This document shows, in pieces, positions 60,960 to 64,000 of a DNA stretch of 64,000 nucleotides. Location: positions 1 to 64,000 of the forward strand of contig NZ_BOOB01000036.1 in assembly GCF_016863015.1 (NCBI RefSeq), in the 5' to 3' direction. The translations under genes and the position numbers were made by a program. The notes beneath the pieces are model-generated. The model had not been told where the DNA came from, ran no database searches, and worked only from the letters and a program-made list of their open reading frames with translations. The number at the start of each line of letters is the position of its first letter. Position 1 is the stretch's first letter. The DNA comes from Microbispora amethystogenes (lineage in GTDB: Bacteria; Actinomycetota; Actinomycetes; Streptosporangiales; Streptosporangiaceae).

Positions 60960-62342
60960 TTGTCGTTATCACGGCTTAGTCGCTTGGCGTCTGCGGTGGT
61001 CGCGGCGGGTCTCGTGGTTCTGACGGCGGGGCCGGCGCACGCCGGCTTCGCCACCACCGGCACCGAGCCCGCCTACCCCTACGCCCAGCCGGTGGACGCG
61101 AGCGTCCCGAAGCGAGGCTGCGCCACGACACTGTCCGACCCCACCAACGCCAGTGCGAGCATCCCAGCGGTTCAGGTGATCTACGCCTGGCACGAGGGGT
61201 ACGGGAACCGCTACAACGACGTCGTCGAGCAGATCGCCAAGATCGTCGACCGAATGGACTGGTCGGTGGACGAGTCGACCAACTACGACCAGCACATCAA
61301 CTTCAGCTGCCGGACCGGTTACAACACCAGCACCTACTCCGGCTACGCCCAGGCCCTGGTGATCCCGGAGAAGATCGAGGGCGGGACGATCGGCAGTGAG
61401 ATCGCCGCCGACGTCGTCGCCGACGACCTGGCGGCGGCGGGCTACGACAACGCCAACCGCCGGTACGTGGTCTTCGAAGACTTCAGCGAGGGTACGGCGC
61501 AGGGGCACTGCGGACAGGTCTGCCTGGCCACCGCGGACGAATGGGACAGCGGCACCATACTGCACGAACTGGTCCACCTCTCCGACGCGGATCACGCCAA
61601 GGCCACTGAGGTGCCCGAGACCGTCGACGTCTCCGACGTCATGTCCAGCCAGTGGGACAACTGGAATCTGGACCAGGAGTTCAACAGCTACTACGACCCC
61701 AGCGAGCTCACCGCGAGGTTCCCCAACTACGGCCTCGCGGTGAACGTGGCCACCACCCCGTGGTTCACCTCGCCCGTCTGCTGCGACGTGGGCTACAGCA
61801 ACGACCTGCTCACCGCCGAGGAACGCGGGATCGAGTCCGTGGCGCCGTCCGGCTACCCGGCGGGCTTCACCCTCTCCGGTGGCGGCTGGATGCAGGTCAC
61901 CCCACAGGGGCCGGACGCCCAGGTGTCGGCCAGGTACTTCGACGGCCGCCGGTCCCTGACCATGAACGTCCAGTCGTGGTCTGAGGGGGTCCTGTCGCTC
62001 ACCCGCAAGCCGGCGGTGACGGCGGGACAGCGGTACAAGTTCTTCGCCCGGGTCACGACCGCCACCTCCGGCAACGTCAAACTCCGGCTGTCCTGGTACA
62101 ACTCCTCCAACGCGCTGATCTCCAACAGCGACAGCTCGACCTACGCCCTCAACTCCAACTGGCAGGAGTACAGCGTCTCGGCGGTCGCTCCGAGCGGCGC
62201 TGCCACCGCGCAACTCTCCGTGGTGAGCCCGTCCGGCCAGACCTTCGCCTACGTGCTGGACAGCCTGCAGCTCAACCACTGCAACAACGGCAAGACCACC
62301 GACGGATGCCGGCTGGACGGCCTCCTGCCCTACACCTACTAG
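60960..62342 (+). CDS. Secreted zinc metalloprotease-like protein with C-terminal CBM-like domain
   Basis: 460 aa from TTG with AGGAAAGGG upstream. Signal peptide 1 to about 30, ending AGPAHA. His202-Glu203, His206 and His212 in LHELVHLSDADHA form HExxHxxxxxH, the spacing of metzincin zinc sites, though Gly is replaced by Asp. Cys pairs (RGCATTLSD; SCRTGYN; HCGQVC) suggest disulfides. The C-terminus (VTAGQRYKFFARVTTATSGN, NSNWQEYSVSAVAPSGAATA) has the Ig-like/CBM4-9 pattern. Likely an exported protease of unknown substrate. Confidence 0.75.
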   Translation: MSLSRLSRLASAVVAAGLVVLTAGPAHAGFATTGTEPAYPYAQPVDASVPKRGCATTLSDPTNASASIPAVQVIYAWHEGYGNRYNDVVEQIAKIVDRMDWSVDESTNYDQHINFSCRTGYNTSTYSGYAQALVIPEKIEGGTIGSEIAADVVADDLAAAGYDNANRRYVVFEDFSEGTAQGHCGQVCLATADEWDSGTILHELVHLSDADHAKATEVPETVDVSDVMSSQWDNWNLDQEFNSYYDPSELTARFPNYGLAVNVATTPWFTSPVCCDVGYSNDLLTAEERGIESVAPSGYPAGFTLSGGGWMQVTPQGPDAQVSARYFDGRRSLTMNVQSWSEGVLSLTRKPAVTAGQRYKFFARVTTATSGNVKLRLSWYNSSNALISNSDSSTYALNSNWQEYSVSAVAPSGAATAQLSVVSPSGQTFAYVLDSLQLNHCNNGKTTDGCRLDGLLPYTY

Positions 62343-62349
62343 ACGGCGG

Positions 62350-63525
62350 TCAGGCCAGACCGGCGTAGAGAGCCTGGGTCCGCTCGGCGATGCGGGCCCA
62401 GGAGAAGTGCTCGACCGCGCGCACGCGGCCGGCCTCGCCCATCGAGGCCGCGCGGCCGGGATCGCCGAGCAGCGCGTTCACCCGCTCGGCCAGCGCCGCG
62501 GCGAACGCCTCGGGGTCGCGCGGCTCGCCGTCCCGCCCCTGGTCGATCGGGACGAGCAGGCCGGTCTCGCCGTCGGCGACGACCTCGGGGATGCCGCCCG
62601 TCGCGGTCGCGACGACGGCGGTCTCGCACGCCATCGCCTCCAGGTTCACGATGCCCATCGGCTCGTACACCGAGGGGCAGACGAACACGGCCGCGTGGGT
62701 CAGGATCTGGATCACCTCGGGCCGGGGCAGCATCTCGGAGATCCACACCACGCCCTTGCGGGAGGCCGACAGCTCGCGGACCAGCCCGGTGACCTCCTCG
62801 GCGATCTCCGGGGTGTCCGGCGCGCCCGCGCACAGCACGATCTGCGCCTCGGGGGCGAACGACCGGGCCGCGTGGAGCAGGTGGACCAGGCCCTTCTGCC
62901 GGGTGATCCGGCCGACGAAGACGACGTACGGCACGGCCGGGTCGATGCCGTGCCGGACCAGCGCCTCGGTGCCGCGCGAGGGCGCGTACTCCTCGGTGTC
63001 GATGCCGTTGTGGATCACCTGCACACGGTCGGCGGGGACGTCGGGGTAGGCCGTCAGCACGTCGCGGCGCATGCCCTCGGAGACCGCGATGATCGCGTCG
63101 GCGGCGTGCAGCGCGGTCCGCTCCGCCCACGACGACAGTGTGTAGCCGCCGCCGAGCTGCTCGGCCTTCCACGGGCGCAGCGGCTCCAGGCTGTGCGTGG
63201 TGACCACGTGCGGCACGCCGTACAGCATCTTCGCGACGTGCCCGGCGAAGTTGGCGTACCAGGTGTGGCTGTGCACGACGTCGGCGCCCTCGCAGCCGGC
63301 CGCCATCTCGACGTCGACGCCGAGCACCTGGAGGGCGGCGTTCGCGCCGGACAGGCCGCCGGGCACCTCGTACGCCCGGACGCCCGGCTCCTCGCGCGGC
63401 GCGCCGAAGCACCGCACCCGGACATCGGCCAGCCGGCGGAGCTCCCGCGCGAGGTACTCGACATGGACTCCGGCGCCGCCGTACACCTCGGGCGGATACT
63501 CACGGCTCAGCAGATCGACACGCAT
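62350..63525 (-). CDS. glgA: Glycogen synthase-type glycosyltransferase (GlgA/GlgM, GT4)
   Basis: 391 aa. Motifs: [20 protein letters not shown] near the N-terminus, [60 protein letters not shown] and [16 protein letters not shown]. This is the actinobacterial short GT4 type. It may make maltose-1-phosphate (GlgM role) or extend alpha-1,4-glucan; the biochemical family is certain, the donor/acceptor choice less so. Divergent from glgC across 134 bp. TAAGCT lies 6 nt before its ATG, suggesting a leaderless start. Confidence 0.93.
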   Translation of the reverse strand: MRVDLLSREYPPEVYGGAGVHVEYLARELRRLADVRVRCFGAPREEPGVRAYEVPGGLSGANAALQVLGVDVEMAAGCEGADVVHSHTWYANFAGHVAKMLYGVPHVVTTHSLEPLRPWKAEQLGGGYTLSSWAERTALHAADAIIAVSEGMRRDVLTAYPDVPADRVQVIHNGIDTEEYAPSRGTEALVRHGIDPAVPYVVFVGRITRQKGLVHLLHAARSFAPEAQIVLCAGAPDTPEIAEEVTGLVRELSASRKGVVWISEMLPRPEVIQILTHAAVFVCPSVYEPMGIVNLEAMACETAVVATATGGIPEVVADGETGLLVPIDQGRDGEPRDPEAFAAALAERVNALLGDPGRAASMGEAGRVRAVEHFSWARIAERTQALYAGLA

Positions 63526-63531
63526 ACGAGG

Positions 63532-63537
63532 AGCTTA
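63532..63537 (-). promoter_or_regulatory. Leaderless -10 box of glgA
   Basis: On the minus strand TAAGCT is followed by CCTCGT and the ATG at 63525. Confidence 0.5.
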
Positions 63538-63646
63538 GGCCGGGGGCCGCCGGGCAGGGTGCCCGGGAGGTCATGCGACGCCCGGTCACGACCGAAATGT
63601 TCACTATTTGCCGGTGCGCATGGTGTTTGTTGGGCGTTCGGCGGGT

Positions 63647-63652
63647 TAAGGT
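63647..63652 (+). promoter_or_regulatory. Leaderless -10 box of glgC
   Basis: TAAGGT followed by CCTGCCT and the ATG at 63660. No ribosome site. Confidence 0.5.
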
Positions 63653-63659
63653 CCTGCCT

Positions 63660-64000
63660 ATGAAGGTCCTGGCGATCGTGCTTGCGGGTGGTGAGGGGAA
63701 GCGGCTGATGCCGCTTACCGCGGACAGGGCCAAGCCCGCCGTGCCCTTCGCCGGGATGTACCGCCTCATCGACTTCGTGCTGTCGAACCTGGCGAACGCC
63801 AACTATCTGCAGATAGTGGTGCTCACCCAGTACAAGAACCACAGCCTCGACCGGCACGTCTCCCGCACCTGGCGGCTCTCGTCGATGCTCGGCAACTACG
63901 TCACGCCGGTCCCCGCGCAGCAGCGGCTCGGGCCGCACTGGTTCTCCGGGTCGGCCGACGCGCTGTTCCAGAACCTCAACCTGATCTACGACGAACTGCC
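63660..64000 (+). CDS. glgC: Glucose-1-phosphate adenylyltransferase, 3' end outside window
   Basis: The first 113 codons are visible. Nucleotidyltransferase start [20 protein letters not shown] then [20 protein letters not shown], the ADP-glucose pyrophosphorylase signature, and [32 protein letters not shown]. It makes ADP-glucose, the donor for the divergent glgA product. The frame runs off the right edge. Confidence 0.95.
   Translation, partial: MKVLAIVLAGGEGKRLMPLTADRAKPAVPFAGMYRLIDFVLSNLANANYLQIVVLTQYKNHSLDRHVSRTWRLSSMLGNYVTPVPAQQRLGPHWFSGSADALFQNLNLIYDEL

Overview
The window comes from a high-GC, spore-forming actinomycete. The evidence is strong third-position GC bias, frequent GTG/TTG starts, many ATGA/GTGA gene overlaps, leaderless -10 boxes (TANNNT) placed 6-7 nt before start codons, an SsgB-type sporulation regulator, an F420-type (Ddn-like) reductase, a divergent actinobacterial glgA/glgC pair and secreted enzymes carrying ricin-type (CBM13) lectin modules. 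The gene set fits Streptosporangiales (Nonomuraea/Microbispora-like), but that placement is inference.

Layout. 1-6.9 kb is a plant-polysaccharide locus: a secreted beta-helix protein that runs off the left edge, a GntR/FadR regulator, a GH54 arabinofuranosidase with CBM13 and a CE1-type esterase with an almost identical CBM13. Together they look like a secreted arabinoxylan/pectin side-chain debranching set. 6.9-11.3 kb holds a frameshift-bearing lipoprotein, a secreted propeller protein, a LysE exporter and an FkbM methyltransferase. 11.5-13.7 kb is a small accessory island at a tRNA-Val(CAC) gene. A perfect 132-bp direct repeat (12015-12146 and 13550-13681) bounds a toxin-antitoxin pair (DUF6247-like/RelE-like) and one unknown gene, and beyond the distal repeat lies hicA with a truncated hicB. 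14-25 kb is mostly core: ssgB, LVIVD protein, pabB-pabC, LysR with a divergent dehydrogenase, hutH, tRNA-Gly/Cys/Val, a serine-kinase-like ATPase, and an XRE-TPR regulator coupled to a kinase-fold protein.

25-30 kb has a DUF488 protein, two RlaP-like nucleotidyltransferases joined by a 29-codon repeat-bearing mini-ORF, a fused LLM flavin oxidoreductase-hemerythrin and an adenosine deaminase. 30-46 kb has a spread-type membrane protein, a second HATPase, a sulfotransferase, a GH43-like propeller protein divergent from a TIGR03118 protein, gnd, a TetR/MFS efflux pair, a Ddn-like reductase, a rhomboid-like protease, an orphan NarL-type sensor kinase and a DUF3516 helicase. Several short tandem repeats sit in the intergenic gaps. 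46-57.7 kb has an ABC exporter, dusB, an ACT protein, a second tRNA-Gly/Cys pair, a BrkB-PAP2-PAP2 operon, a glyoxalase-like protein, pgeF and an alcohol dehydrogenase. 57.7-64 kb has an IS630-like fragment, a large HTH-NTPase-propeller (nSTAND type), a divergent secreted HEXXHxxxxxH protein, and divergent glgA and glgC, the latter cut by the right edge.

The accessory features most worth a second look are the tRNA-bounded toxin-antitoxin island, the mini-ORF between the two nucleotidyltransferases, the LLM-hemerythrin fusion, the paired nSTAND/secreted-protease genes and the recently duplicated CBM13 modules.
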